Shown: positions 26,916 to 36,119, counted from the stretch's first letter. The stretch is 64,000 bases of DNA from Candidatus Krumholzibacteriia bacterium (GCA_029932915.1 JAOZPE010000008.1:12343-76342); one strand, 5' to 3'. Numbers and translations are program-made. Notes: generated from the sequence alone by a model not told the origin.

Positions 26916-28025
26916 TCACCACTGACGGTGCAACACCACGCCCGGTCCGGCGCCCACCCAGGCGACGTCGACACCGACGCCGAGCAGACTGATCCGGCCG
27001 TTCTCCAGTTCCATCGGTTCGCGATTGGCCTTGAACATGGCATCGGCGACATTGAGCACCCAGAAGCCGGCCACGGCCAAGAGGACGCCGTTGCGCTGGG
27101 TGCGGGCGCTCTCCACATCTCCCTGGGCCGTGGCCCAGTTCGCCCGTGTCTGCGGAGAGGCGCCTCCCTGCGACTCCTCCAACTGGACACGACGTGCCCA
27201 GTCCTGCTCGGAAACCTTCCGTTGGTCGTAGAAGCGTTGGCTCTCCACCAGGGCCACGCCACCGATGAAGCCCAGCGTCGACCAGATCAGGCCCTGGGTC
27301 TCGTGGCCCAGGCGGGTCTGGCCCAGGCCCGGGTAGAGCAGCGAGAGCAGCCCCACATGCACCGCTCCCGGCGGGCGGTAGCGGGCGGCCACGCTCCGGG
27401 TTCCCGACAGTTCGAAACGATAGGGGCTGCGGCGCACGCCCGAGTGCAGGATGTTGCCGAAGTGGGCGTAGGCGGCCAGCCAGTAGTAGTGGTTCCGGGT
27501 CTGTTCCTCCAGCCAGATGTTGTCCTGCAGGTGGGTCTCCACCACATCGTATTCGACACTGCCCGGGGTGGCCTGCTCGTAGAAGGAGTCCAGGACCTGC
27601 CTCGCGTCGCGGACCTTGCTCTGGTAACGGATGCCCATCCCCACGGCCGTCCCCACCTGGGCCAACGGAATCAGTCCGGAGAAGGCGCCGATGTCGCGGA
27701 ACTGTCCCAGGCCGGGGAAGAAGAGGGACAAGAGGGCCCGGGTTCCCCGGCGGTCGGAGAGTTCCAGCCGCGTCCCCGCATCGACCTGGACGGCGTGCTG
27801 GTACACACCGTCCCGGTAGAAGAGCAGTTGGTAGCGGCCCGGGTCGAGGTGTTCGAGGGCCAGCGGTGCGGGCGAGGCGAGGTGGAGACTGCGTCCGTTG
27901 AGCACGAACTCGGCGTCGGTGATCTCCGAGGTGGCGCGGAACGACAGCGGATCGGCCGCCAGGGCCACATGGGCCACGAGCACCACGAAGGTGCCGACGA
28001 GCAGGATCACGGGAATTCGGCGCAT
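26916..28025 (-). CDS. PEGA-like / DUF5683-like envelope protein
   Basis: 369 residues with a signal peptide (MRRIPVILLVGTFVVLVAHVALA). Residues 30-85 look like a PEGA-type beta domain (FVLNGRSLHL, LEHLDPGRYQLLFYRDG). Two repeats of a short glycine motif, LFFPGLGQ near 103 and LLYPGLGQ near 240, mark DUF5683-type membrane units, each followed by hydrophobic helices. The gene follows the TPR lipoprotein of the exosortase run by about 60 bases. No function is known; it may act in polymer or protein secretion by association only. Confidence 0.72.
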   Translation of the reverse strand: MRRIPVILLVGTFVVLVAHVALAADPLSFRATSEITDAEFVLNGRSLHLASPAPLALEHLDPGRYQLLFYRDGVYQHAVQVDAGTRLELSDRRGTRALLSLFFPGLGQFRDIGAFSGLIPLAQVGTAVGMGIRYQSKVRDARQVLDSFYEQATPGSVEYDVVETHLQDNIWLEEQTRNHYYWLAAYAHFGNILHSGVRRSPYRFELSGTRSVAARYRPPGAVHVGLLSLLYPGLGQTRLGHETQGLIWSTLGFIGGVALVESQRFYDQRKVSEQDWARRVQLEESQGGASPQTRANWATAQGDVESARTQRNGVLLAVAGFWVLNVADAMFKANREPMELENGRISLLGVGVDVAWVGAGPGVVLHRQW

Positions 28026-28087
28026 GAGAACCTCTCGGTTGGGGGCAGCGGCGCGAGTCTAGAGGCAGACGGGCCGGGAATCAATCG

Positions 28088-29602
28088 TCAGGACCCCTTC
28101 CCCTTCGACGGCTCCAGTTCCCTCAGCATTTCCCGGGCCCGCTCCCCCACCCGGTTCGCCGGCATCTCCCGCTCCACCCAGACCAGATAGCGGCGCGCCA
28201 GGCGGGGATCGTGGAGACGCTCGTGGGCGATCCTCGCGGCCTCGAGCAGGGCCTCCCCACCCTCCAGACTGGATCCGAGAACGTGATACAGCTGTTCGAG
28301 TTCATAGAGGGCTTCCTGGATCTTGTCCTGCTGCAGGAAGCAGTCGATCAGGTTCTTGCGCGCCTGTACCGCCACCGGTGAATCGCTGGAGTGACCGGCC
28401 ACCAGACGTTGATACTGTTCCTCGGCCCGCACCAGGGCGCCGTGAACGGAGCGCTCATCCCCCCGGCGACGGTGCAGGGCGATCAAACGCAGGGGGGCCT
28501 CGATGCCCAGGGTGCTGTCGGGATAGCGCAGGACGACCCGGCGGTACAGCTTCTGGGCCTCGGCCCAGTCCCCCGCTTCCTCCTGCAGCTCGGCCCGCCG
28601 GAACAGAGCCGCTGCGACGATCTCGTCCTGATCGGCGAAGTCCTTCTGGACGGCCCGAAGGCCCGCCTCGGCGTCCTCGACCCGTCCTTCCAGGACCGCG
28701 ATCTCGCAGCGCCGGAGCGCGGCCAGGCCCTGGAGCGCGGGGTCGTCGGCCTGGCTCTGGACCCTGAGATAGAGCGAGTCGGCCTGGGCCAGACGTCCCA
28801 GTCCCTGGGAGAGGATCTCCGCGCGGTCGAAGTCTGCGTTGAGCCGGTCGCTCTCGCGGAGGTCGCGGCGCAGGTAGGCGTCGAGCGAACGCAGGGCGGC
28901 CTCCCAGTCGGCCGCGGCCAGATCGAGGCGGTGGTCGAGGAAGGCCGCCCGTTCGGCGCAGGCCTGCCCCTTCCAGTTCTCTTGCACCCAGTCGTAGAAG
29001 GCGTGTCCCTCGGTGCGTGCCTCTTCCACCAGCGAGTCCAGGCCAGCGGCGCGAAGATCGGTGACGAAGAGGATGGGTGTGTTCAACACTCCCTCGTCCA
29101 GTCCCCCCGCAGGAGGATCGGCCCTCAGGATGGCGTGGAATTCCCGGTAGCGTTGGAAGGCCTCGGGCCAGCGCTCCCGCGAACGCTCGGCCTCCGCCCG
29201 CAAGAGGGCGGCCTGCGCGCGCGTATGGGGGAAACCCTCTCTCTGTGCCAGGGCCAGCTCCTTGTCCGCCAGCTCGAAGTGGGCGGCCCGGAGGAAGGCG
29301 TCACCGGCCCGCACCAGACCCCATCCCCGCAGCTCGATCAGGTCGTGCCGCACCTGCGGATCGATGGATACCCCCAGGCCGGTCGTGTCCGCCCTGTCCG
29401 CCACTCTCAGATAGGACATCCCCGTACGGTAGTAGCGCAGTCGAACCCGCGGATCGGCCTCCAGCGAGTAACGCAGGGCCGAGCGCTCGGCCCAGTATCG
29501 AGCCTTCTCCGCCTGGAAGCGGCGGTCCAGTCCCTCGTGGGAACAGCCGGCGGCGAGCACGAGCACGAGCGGCAGCAGAAGGAGATCGACCCGGCGCATC
29601 AT
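28088..29602 (-). CDS. TPR-repeat lipoprotein in the exosortase locus
   Basis: 504 residues. Lipoprotein signal MMRRVDLLLLPLVLVLAAGC, with Cys20 as the lipidation site, then helical TPR-like repeats to the end (AHFELADKELALAQREG; DLAAADWEAALRSLDAYLRR; AGDWAEAQKLYRRVVLRYPDST; QQDKIQEALYELEQLY). The ATG overlaps the stop of the preceding TM gene (ATGA); a second ATG follows immediately. TPR proteins commonly accompany PEP-CTERM/exosortase EPS loci (PrsT-like), but this one is too divergent to name. Confidence 0.8.
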   Translation of the reverse strand: MMRRVDLLLLPLVLVLAAGCSHEGLDRRFQAEKARYWAERSALRYSLEADPRVRLRYYRTGMSYLRVADRADTTGLGVSIDPQVRHDLIELRGWGLVRAGDAFLRAAHFELADKELALAQREGFPHTRAQAALLRAEAERSRERWPEAFQRYREFHAILRADPPAGGLDEGVLNTPILFVTDLRAAGLDSLVEEARTEGHAFYDWVQENWKGQACAERAAFLDHRLDLAAADWEAALRSLDAYLRRDLRESDRLNADFDRAEILSQGLGRLAQADSLYLRVQSQADDPALQGLAALRRCEIAVLEGRVEDAEAGLRAVQKDFADQDEIVAAALFRRAELQEEAGDWAEAQKLYRRVVLRYPDSTLGIEAPLRLIALHRRRGDERSVHGALVRAEEQYQRLVAGHSSDSPVAVQARKNLIDCFLQQDKIQEALYELEQLYHVLGSSLEGGEALLEAARIAHERLHDPRLARRYLVWVEREMPANRVGERAREMLRELEPSKGKGS

Positions 29603-30441
29603 CCATCCCTCCCACCCTGCCGCAGGAACAGGCGCACCGAGGCGTCGATGGTGATGAACTCCACCATCAACGCGACCGCCGCCGCCGTGGCCATGATCAC
29701 CAGCACCACCTCCGGACGTAGACTCGCCGCCAGAAGGGCGGAACGCTGCAACAGGAACACGAAGGGCAAGGCGGTGGCCCACGGCAAGGTGCTCAACAGC
29801 AGAGGAAGCAGGGGATCGTCTCGGAAGATGCGCCAGCTGGCCCGGATGGCGGCCATCAGGCCTCGGCCCTCCCGCAGCAGATGGGGCAGGGCGAAGAACA
29901 GGGGGGCCATCACCACGACCGGGAGCAGGCTGGCCACGAGGCTGAAGACGACGTGGGGGCGATAGGACAGATGGAGACGGGGCAGGATGACGATCTGCGG
30001 GATCGCGTACAGCACGAACCAGCTCAGCGCCACGAGGACGGTCAGGGCCAGCACGCTCGGGTACGCCGAGCCGCTCGCCCGAGCCAGCGACTGCTCGTGG
30101 CGTCGACGCGTGTCTGCCAGGCGCAGGACCGCCCAACCCAACCAGGCGGCCACGAAGGGGCCGACGAACAGTTCGATCACCAGGCGAGCCGCTGACCCGG
30201 TACTGGGCAGACCGATGAACGACTGCGGATAGTGGAGATAGTAGTCGCCGAAGGCGGTACGCAGAACGGGAACCATCCAGCCCGACCAGAGAGGATGGGT
30301 GGGATGTGCACACATCCACATCACCAACACTTCCAGCAGGAGGATCGCAGCGAGCACCCGGCGCACGCCTGCCCTCTTGAGATCGAGGAGACCCAGGGCC
30401 ACCAGACGGATCGTCTGTTCGATGATCCTCAACAGGGTCAC
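29599..30441 (-). CDS. Multi-spanning membrane protein of unknown function in the exosortase run
   Basis: 280 residues with about six hydrophobic segments (VLAAILLLEVLVMWM; LVIELFVGPFVAAWLGWAVL; VLALTVLVALSWFVLYAIP; VVFSLVASLLPVVVMAPLFFALP; LLPLLLSTLPWATALPFVFLL; VVLVIMATAAAVALMVEFITI). No catalytic motif recognised. The start is GTG 30441, overlapping the EpsI stop (GTGA) with AGGAGGG about 8 bases upstream. Coupling on both sides implies a role tied to the exosortase module. Confidence 0.78.
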   Translation of the reverse strand: MTLLRIIEQTIRLVALGLLDLKRAGVRRVLAAILLLEVLVMWMCAHPTHPLWSGWMVPVLRTAFGDYYLHYPQSFIGLPSTGSAARLVIELFVGPFVAAWLGWAVLRLADTRRRHEQSLARASGSAYPSVLALTVLVALSWFVLYAIPQIVILPRLHLSYRPHVVFSLVASLLPVVVMAPLFFALPHLLREGRGLMAAIRASWRIFRDDPLLPLLLSTLPWATALPFVFLLQRSALLAASLRPEVVLVIMATAAAVALMVEFITIDASVRLFLRQGGRDG

Positions 30442-31073
30442 GACCCACCCTCCTGCTCGAACCAGTCGAGAACGGCCAGGGCGTGGCGTTCCCAGGTGCG
30501 TTGCAATCGGGCGCGCGCACCGTCCAGGCCATCGACCTCCAGGATGGGGGTGCTCATCCGCAGGAGAACCGCATCCCGCGGCCGGCCGGTCAGGACCGCC
30601 CGCATCTGATCGAGCTTCAGGCCGAAGGGCGTCAGACGGCGGCCCAGCCGCGTCTGATACGCATACCACACCAGGCGCCGTCGGCCGTTGTGCGCGATCG
30701 TCAGCTCCCTCAGCCGAGACGCGTGCAGGACACGGCTCTCACTGCGGACGATCTTCCAGCCCGATCCCGGATAGCAGTGTTCGGGGGGATGCACCTGCGC
30801 ATTGCTCCGTTGGCCGGCCCAGTAGCCTGCATAGATCCACACCGGTGCCCAGCCGTCTTCCCGCAACTCCACGAAACGGTAGCGGTCCATGCCGAGCATC
30901 GACATGGTCGCGTCGGAGATCTCCACGTCCCTGAAGCCATCCCCCTGCAGCACCGACTCCTCGAAGTCCTCGCTCCAGGAAGGCGCGACCACCGGCGAGC
31001 GTATGAACTGGGCGAGCGCCGCCAACACGACGAGGCCCGCCAGGACGAGCCACAGCCTCCCGGTGTCCTTCAC
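30438..31073 (-). CDS. EpsI family protein (DUF3485), exosortase-associated
   Basis: 211 residues: one N-terminal TM segment (LWLVLAGLVVLAALAQF), then the DUF3485 domain with YAGYWAGQRSNAQVHPPEHCYPGSGWKI; the PPEHCYPGSGW core is the family hallmark. EpsI proteins partner exosortases and are fused to them in some lineages. GTG start overlapping the exosortase stop (GTGA). Confidence 0.92.
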   Translation of the reverse strand: MKDTGRLWLVLAGLVVLAALAQFIRSPVVAPSWSEDFEESVLQGDGFRDVEISDATMSMLGMDRYRFVELREDGWAPVWIYAGYWAGQRSNAQVHPPEHCYPGSGWKIVRSESRVLHASRLRELTIAHNGRRRLVWYAYQTRLGRRLTPFGLKLDQMRAVLTGRPRDAVLLRMSTPILEVDGLDGARARLQRTWERHALAVLDWFEQEGGS

Positions 31074-31903
31074 GAGAGCTCTCCCTTCGAACGGCCGCTG
31101 AAGGCGACCCAGCCCAGCACGATCGCACCGAGACCGAAGGTGAAGAGACCCTCGGCCATGTGGAAGACGCCCTCGGCCTGGGCCGGTCCTCCCAACTGCG
31201 CGGCATAGCCGGTGACCACCAGCCGGAGGAGGTTCGCCACCAGGGCCAGGGGAACGGCCAGCAACAGCAACAGGAGGGTCCGTCGCGCAGAGACCCGTGC
31301 GAGCACGGCCACCAGGGCGGCCAGGGCAGTCATGGCCAGGAGACTGCGGAGCCCACTGCACGCCTCCACCACCTCCAGCCGATACCCCGGGAAGGTCAGG
31401 AGGTTCCCACTGCGCACCAGGGGAACGCCGCTGAGTTGGAGGACCGCGGCCGCAGCCCACGAGGAGAAGCTCTGCAGACGCGCCGTCACCGCGTAGTAGA
31501 CCACGTACGGCCAGGGGACCAGGGTCACCAGGGCCAGGAGCGGACCACGCCACGCCGAGCGGATCGGCGCAGTGGCCTGAAGTTCCAGCAACAGGAGCGC
31601 GATCGCCACCGCTCCCCAGCGCTGGAGGCTGTCGTTGGACGACAGCAGACCGGCTGCGCTGAGAACGAAGGCGATGGCTCCCCACCCCCACCATGGAAGC
31701 AGGTATCGTTCGTCCACCTGCGAGGGACGCCGCCAGCTCCTCCACAGGCCCACGGCCAGCAGCAGACCGGCCATCGCCAGACCGTGGCTGTAGTTCGGAT
31801 CGTGCGTGAGGTCGACGAACCAACCCGCCAGCACGGGCCCTTCGAGCCACAGGGCGACGGCCACCGCCAGGAGGCCCGGCAAGCACTTTCCAGGATACCT
31901 CAC
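31070..31903 (-). CDS. Exosortase (EpsH/XrtA-type membrane transpeptidase)
   Basis: 277 residues, about eight TM helices. Catalytic residues: Cys182 in VVEACSGLRSLLAM, Arg227 in ANLLRLVVTGY, and His248 in FHMAEGLFTF. Exosortases cleave PEP-CTERM signals in the inner membrane; one such substrate is encoded at 38983-39564. I chose GTG 31903 because GGAGGAGGG lies just upstream and it overlaps the flippase stop (GTGA); an upstream GTG at 31918 is less well placed. The subtype cannot be set without alignment. Confidence 0.95.
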   Translation of the reverse strand: MRYPGKCLPGLLAVAVALWLEGPVLAGWFVDLTHDPNYSHGLAMAGLLLAVGLWRSWRRPSQVDERYLLPWWGWGAIAFVLSAAGLLSSNDSLQRWGAVAIALLLLELQATAPIRSAWRGPLLALVTLVPWPYVVYYAVTARLQSFSSWAAAAVLQLSGVPLVRSGNLLTFPGYRLEVVEACSGLRSLLAMTALAALVAVLARVSARRTLLLLLLAVPLALVANLLRLVVTGYAAQLGGPAQAEGVFHMAEGLFTFGLGAIVLGWVAFSGRSKGELS

Positions 31904-33372
31904 TGCGCCCTCCTCCACCGCCAGGGAAGCAACCAGCGCAGTTCGTCGGGCTGCAGGGCCCGGCTCATCAACAACGCCGACAACACGACGGCCATGTACA
32001 CCACACCACCGCCGACGAGAGCCCGCAACGGCAGCTCGATGGTGCAGGATACACCCCAGGCCACGAGGCCGCCCACCGCTGATGCGCCCCCGAAGCGCAG
32101 GAGGTCACCGAGGCGGTAGAAAGCCCTTCTCCGCACGCCGGTACGGCGCCCGATCTGCCAGATGTAGAAGCCCACCACCATCAGGCCCGCCAACTCGGTC
32201 GCGATCGCCGGGCCGAGGAATCCGATCCATCGCAGCAGCAGCCAGTTGCCGATGATGTTGGCCACCATGAATCCGAGCTCGCCCAGCAGCATCATCCTCG
32301 TCAGACCGAGCGCCTGCAGCAGGATGCCGAAGAAGAAGAGACGGTTGAGCTGGATGAGTCCGTAGATGCGGAAGACGTTCGCACTGGCGGCGAAGGAATC
32401 GCCATAGAGGAAGACCAGGAAGGGTTTGGCCAGTGCGATGAAGGCCACGGTGATCGGGATGCACAGGAGGCTGACCTTGCGCTGGGTGGCCGAGAACAGC
32501 GAGGTGAACGCCTCGTCGTCGTGACGGCCCCAACTGGCCGACAATTGCGGCAGGACGACGCTTCCCGCGCTCCGCACCAGCAGCATCACGATGGGGATCT
32601 CCGTGGCACCGATGCTGTACAGGGCGAAGCGCTGGGGATCCATGTACATGGAGATCATGATCTGGTCGACCTGACGGCTCAACAGACCCACCATGCCCGA
32701 CACCGCCAGGGGCAGCGCATAGGCCATCTGCGCCTTCAGGAGGCCGCGCTGCAGGTGCAGCCGGAGGGGAAGGATACGGTGCTGAAGGAAGAGGGCCACC
32801 GCGATGCTCGCGCCCTCGGCGATGGCCATCCCCAGCAACGCGAGGTGAAGGGGTTGACCCATCCACACGAGGACGACCAGCACGAGACCCACGCCGAAGG
32901 CCTGGGCGATGCGAAACAGGCCGGCCAGGCGCGCCCGGTCGAGGGAGAGGAAGAGGGGCGCGATGTAACGGATCAACAGCCCGGTCAGGAAGAGCGGCGA
33001 GGCCACCGGCAGGAGGGGACCGAGGGTCTCGTTGTGGAAGCGCAGGGCGATCACACCGCTGAAGAGGGTCGCCCCCAACGAGGCGACGGCACCCATGATG
33101 GTCAATCCCAAGAGGGTCTGGCCCGCGAAGCGCGCCTTCTCGGTGTCGTCCTCCATGCGGGGCAGGAAGTAGAGCAGGGACAGGGGCAAGCCCAGCGAGA
33201 AGATCCCCGACACCATGTTCACCAGGAGGATGACCTGCCGGTAGGTTCCCAGGTCCTCCAGGGAAAGCGTGCGCGCCAGGAAGATGCCGACCAGGGTCGT
33301 GGCGACCTGGGCGGAGATGTTCGCCGCGGTGAAGGAGAGGACCTTGTTGGCCAGATCGCTGCGGGCCATCAC
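31900..33372 (-). CDS. Polysaccharide flippase, Wzx/MOP superfamily
   Basis: 490 residues with about 12-14 TM segments. Opening LANKVLSFTAANISAQVATTLVGIFLARTLSLEDLGTYRQ is typical of polysaccharide_synt/Wzx proteins, as is LLSRQVDQIMISMYMDPQRFALYSIGA near 235. It probably moves undecaprenyl-linked repeat units across the inner membrane. It heads the run flippase-exosortase-EpsI-multiTM-TPR, in which each stop overlaps the next start by 4 bases. Start MM at 33372/33369. Confidence 0.92.
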   Translation of the reverse strand: MMARSDLANKVLSFTAANISAQVATTLVGIFLARTLSLEDLGTYRQVILLVNMVSGIFSLGLPLSLLYFLPRMEDDTEKARFAGQTLLGLTIMGAVASLGATLFSGVIALRFHNETLGPLLPVASPLFLTGLLIRYIAPLFLSLDRARLAGLFRIAQAFGVGLVLVVLVWMGQPLHLALLGMAIAEGASIAVALFLQHRILPLRLHLQRGLLKAQMAYALPLAVSGMVGLLSRQVDQIMISMYMDPQRFALYSIGATEIPIVMLLVRSAGSVVLPQLSASWGRHDDEAFTSLFSATQRKVSLLCIPITVAFIALAKPFLVFLYGDSFAASANVFRIYGLIQLNRLFFFGILLQALGLTRMMLLGELGFMVANIIGNWLLLRWIGFLGPAIATELAGLMVVGFYIWQIGRRTGVRRRAFYRLGDLLRFGGASAVGGLVAWGVSCTIELPLRALVGGGVVYMAVVLSALLMSRALQPDELRWLLPWRWRRAQ

Positions 33373-33435
33373 TCACCTTCCCACTGCTGGCCCGGGTGGG
33401 CCGTCGGCCAGGGAAGATGGCCGGCCCTGGACGCC

Positions 33436-34365
33436 TCAGCGGCCCGTCCAGCGCAGGGCGAAGAAGTGCATCTGGCCCAGTTGCTCGTGCGGGATGTAGG
33501 CGTAGTCCAGGGCGATGCCGGAATGGCCAACGCTGAAACCGAAACGGTAGGGCGAGAATGCAGCGTCCGTGGAGGAGTCGAGCGTGGAGACATATCCACC
33601 CCGAAGGGTGAGGATCTCCTGGAAGAGCGACCACTGGAGACCGAATGCCAACTCTTCACTGTCCTCACGCCGATCGTTGTAGGCCACCGCAAGTTCCAGA
33701 TGCGCCGGCCGAATGGTCCAGGCGCCACCCGCGGAGAACTTCTCGGGAAGGTCGAAGCGCTCCCCGTCGTAGTCCAGCGAACCGAAGAGATTCGTCCCGG
33801 CCGCGCCCAGGCGCACCGGGCCCAATTGCAGCACGCCCCCGAGATCGTAGGCGAAGCCGCTTCCCTTGGCGACGTCAAGATTCTCCTGGATGTAATGGAC
33901 GCCTCCTCCCAGGGATAGCCCGCCGATCCGGTAGCCTCCGGCCATCCCCAGACTCATGTCCTGGGGCTCGAGCGAGCTCAGGCGCTCTCCGCCGACGTCG
34001 AAGCGCGGGACGCTGGCATGGTTGACCAGACGGCCCATCAGCGCCAGACCACCACGTCCCCCACCGAGGGGGAATTGGAGGGACAGGGCACTGAGGTTCT
34101 GGTCGGCGAGCAAGAGCCCGTGGGTCAGGGACACCGAAGCGCGCCGCACCACCGAACCGGCCGGGTTGGCGAATGGCGAGATATCCTCTCCCCACCGTGC
34201 AACATCGATACCCCCCATTCCCTCGCCGACCACATCGACCGGCACAGCAAGGAAAGTACCGACCTCTTCCCGCGCCCATGATGCGGTAAGGGGAAGAACG
34301 AGCAACAGGAGGGCTGTACCAAGCCCAGCAAGGAAGGACGGGACTCGTCGGGATTGACGCTTCAT
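33436..34365 (-). CDS. PorV/PorQ family outer-membrane barrel protein
   Basis: 309 residues: signal peptide (LAGLGTALLLLVLPLTASWA), then the PorV/PorQ pattern GTFLAVPVDVVGEGMGGIDVARWGEDISPFANPAGSV, close to the FadL-like family signature (...ALGGAY.A...D..A...NPAGL). Repeated strands follow, ending HFFALRWTGR. PorV proteins accompany type 9 secretion in Bacteroidetes, but similar proteins occur in many FCB lineages without T9SS; no T9SS gene is visible here. The start ATG 34365 begins the signal peptide. Divergent from the COG0392 gene. Confidence 0.85.
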   Translation of the reverse strand: MKRQSRRVPSFLAGLGTALLLLVLPLTASWAREEVGTFLAVPVDVVGEGMGGIDVARWGEDISPFANPAGSVVRRASVSLTHGLLLADQNLSALSLQFPLGGGRGGLALMGRLVNHASVPRFDVGGERLSSLEPQDMSLGMAGGYRIGGLSLGGGVHYIQENLDVAKGSGFAYDLGGVLQLGPVRLGAAGTNLFGSLDYDGERFDLPEKFSAGGAWTIRPAHLELAVAYNDRREDSEELAFGLQWSLFQEILTLRGGYVSTLDSSTDAAFSPYRFGFSVGHSGIALDYAYIPHEQLGQMHFFALRWTGR

Positions 34366-34437
34366 CTTCAAGACCTTACGCTGCACGCTCCGTCGTCCTC
34401 CGTCCCTCCATCGGGCAGGATCCAAGCCAAATCGCCC

Positions 34438-35430
34438 ATGCTTGACGCCTCTTCGCGCACCCGACGCTTCCTCGGCCGGCACCTCTTCGCCTATCTGGCG
34501 GCACTGGCGGTGGTGGTCATCGCGTTGGCGATCCTCCTGGCCCGGCAGCCCCTGGCCGAAGCGTGGAGGGACTTCGATCGCCGTCTCGTCCTTCCCGTTC
34601 TCCTGCTCAGTCTCAGCAACTACCTGCTCCGATTCGGCAAGTGGGACTACATGCTCCGCGCCCTCGGAGAGCGCGTTCCCCTCGGTCTGAATCTGCGGGT
34701 GTACTTCTCCTGCCTGACCATGGTCGTGACCCCCTTCCGTCTGGGCGAACTCTACAAACTGGTCTTCTTGAAGCGCCTTCATGCCGTCCCTCTCCAGCGC
34801 TCCGGTGCCGTGCTCCTCGCCGATCGCTTGACCGACACCATCGCCATCCTCGCTCTGGCGAGTCTGGGAGTGGGTTCCACGGGCGGGGCATTCGTGACCA
34901 AGCTCGTCGTTCTCCTTCTTCTCACCCTGGCCGGCGGCGTTCTCCTGAGCCGGCCGATGGTCCAGGACTTCCTTCTACGGGGGCTCGAACGGATACCTCT
35001 GACGCGCTCCCGGGCCGAGGCATGGGCCGAAGCCTTCTCGGGCGGGGCACGCCTTTTCTCGCTTCGCATCCTCCTGCCGACCCTCGCCGTGAGCGTGGCG
35101 GCATGGTTCGCCGAATGCGTGGGGCTCTATCTGATTCTCGTGGGGCTGGGAACGTCGATCAGTCTTCAACAAGCAAGCGGGATCTACGCTGCTGCCACTC
35201 TTGCCGGGAACCTGACCTTCCTTCCCGGCGGCCTCATTGGAACCGAAGCCGTTCTGTTGGGAATGCTCCGGCAGGCCAGCGTCGCAGCAGGGCCGGCGGC
35301 CGCCGCGACCCTCCTCATCCGGGGCGCCACGCTCTGGTTCGCCGTGAGCCTGGGACTCGTGGTCAGTCTGGGCTCACGCAAAGCGCTGCGCTGGAATGAG
35401 GTGTCGCGGGAAGCAGCCGACTACTCGTAG
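34438..35430 (+). CDS. Lysylphosphatidylglycerol-synthase TM-region / COG0392 (AglD-like) membrane protein
   Basis: 330 residues with about eight TM helices. Family segments: SNYLLRFGKWDYMLRALG, TPFRLGELYKLVFLKR, LLADRLTDTIAILALA and NLTFLPGGLIGTEAVLLGMLRQ. Members are thought to flip or modify lipid-linked glycans. The only forward gene within the EPS locus. Its last ten bases overlap the 3' end of the converging BY-kinase gene. I chose ATG 34438; the open frame above it runs into the opposite promoter region. Confidence 0.87.
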   Translation: MLDASSRTRRFLGRHLFAYLAALAVVVIALAILLARQPLAEAWRDFDRRLVLPVLLLSLSNYLLRFGKWDYMLRALGERVPLGLNLRVYFSCLTMVVTPFRLGELYKLVFLKRLHAVPLQRSGAVLLADRLTDTIAILALASLGVGSTGGAFVTKLVVLLLLTLAGGVLLSRPMVQDFLLRGLERIPLTRSRAEAWAEAFSGGARLFSLRILLPTLAVSVAAWFAECVGLYLILVGLGTSISLQQASGIYAAATLAGNLTFLPGGLIGTEAVLLGMLRQASVAAGPAAAATLLIRGATLWFAVSLGLVVSLGSRKALRWNEVSREAADYS

Positions 35431-36119
35431 CCGTAATAACTGTATTCGTAGTAGTAGGGCAAGACCTCCGTCGCATTGTTCAGAACCACTCCCAGCAGGT
35501 TCGCATTGGAATCGAGCAGGACCTGCTTGGCTCGCTGGGCCACCTCCCGGGGAGTCAGCCCCCCCAGGATGACCATGAGGACGCCGTCCATCTCTCCGGC
35601 CAGCAGCGTGGTATCCGCCACCGGAAGGACGGGAGGCGCGTCGAAGATCAGGATTTCGAAGCGCTGACGCAAGAGGGCGATGGTATCGCTGAGGAGCCGG
35701 GTCTCGAAGAGCGCGCCCGGGTGCTCGACCATGGTACCGCTGGGGATCACCTGAAGGTGCGAATGCGGGGTGGGCCGAAGGGCCTGCTCCAGCGAACAAT
35801 GGCCCCTCAACAGGTCACTCAGCCCCGGTTCACGCGGCATCTGGAAGAGACGATGGATGCTGGGCCGCCTCAGGTCGGCGTCCACCAGGACGGTGCGCGT
35901 GCGCTTGTGGTGGGCGATGGTCACCGCCAGATTCGAGGAGGTGGTGCTCTTGCCCTCACCCCGCTCGGCCGAAGTCACCATGAGGACTTTGTAGCCGTTG
36001 TCGTGAAGGACCGGCCGGAGCTTCGTGTACAGACGGCGCATCTCGATGGCCAGAGGCGTCTCGAAGTCCTCGGCCTTGGTCGACAGCAGAGGCGACCGGG
36101 GAAGGGTCTTCTCGCTCAT
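35421..36119 (-). CDS. CpsD/CapB-family tyrosine autokinase (BY-kinase cytoplasmic part)
   Basis: 232 residues with Walker A SAERGEGKSTTSSN, Walker A' VLVDADLRRP and Walker B ILIFDAPP, the three-motif set of bacterial tyrosine kinases. The C-terminal tail holds seven Tyr residues (YYYEYSYYGYE), the autophosphorylation cluster. It overlaps the chain-length gene by 4 bases, so this is a split Wzc: transmembrane and kinase parts are separate. Phosphorylation cycling usually controls polymer length. Confidence 0.93.
   Translation of the reverse strand: MSEKTLPRSPLLSTKAEDFETPLAIEMRRLYTKLRPVLHDNGYKVLMVTSAERGEGKSTTSSNLAVTIAHHKRTRTVLVDADLRRPSIHRLFQMPREPGLSDLLRGHCSLEQALRPTPHSHLQVIPSGTMVEHPGALFETRLLSDTIALLRQRFEILIFDAPPVLPVADTTLLAGEMDGVLMVILGGLTPREVAQRAKQVLLDSNANLLGVVLNNATEVLPYYYEYSYYGYE

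Noticed and set aside
33436-34365. Evidence for type 9 secretion from the PorV-like gene
   Set aside because: No other T9SS component is visible, and PorV/PorQ-like barrels occur without it.
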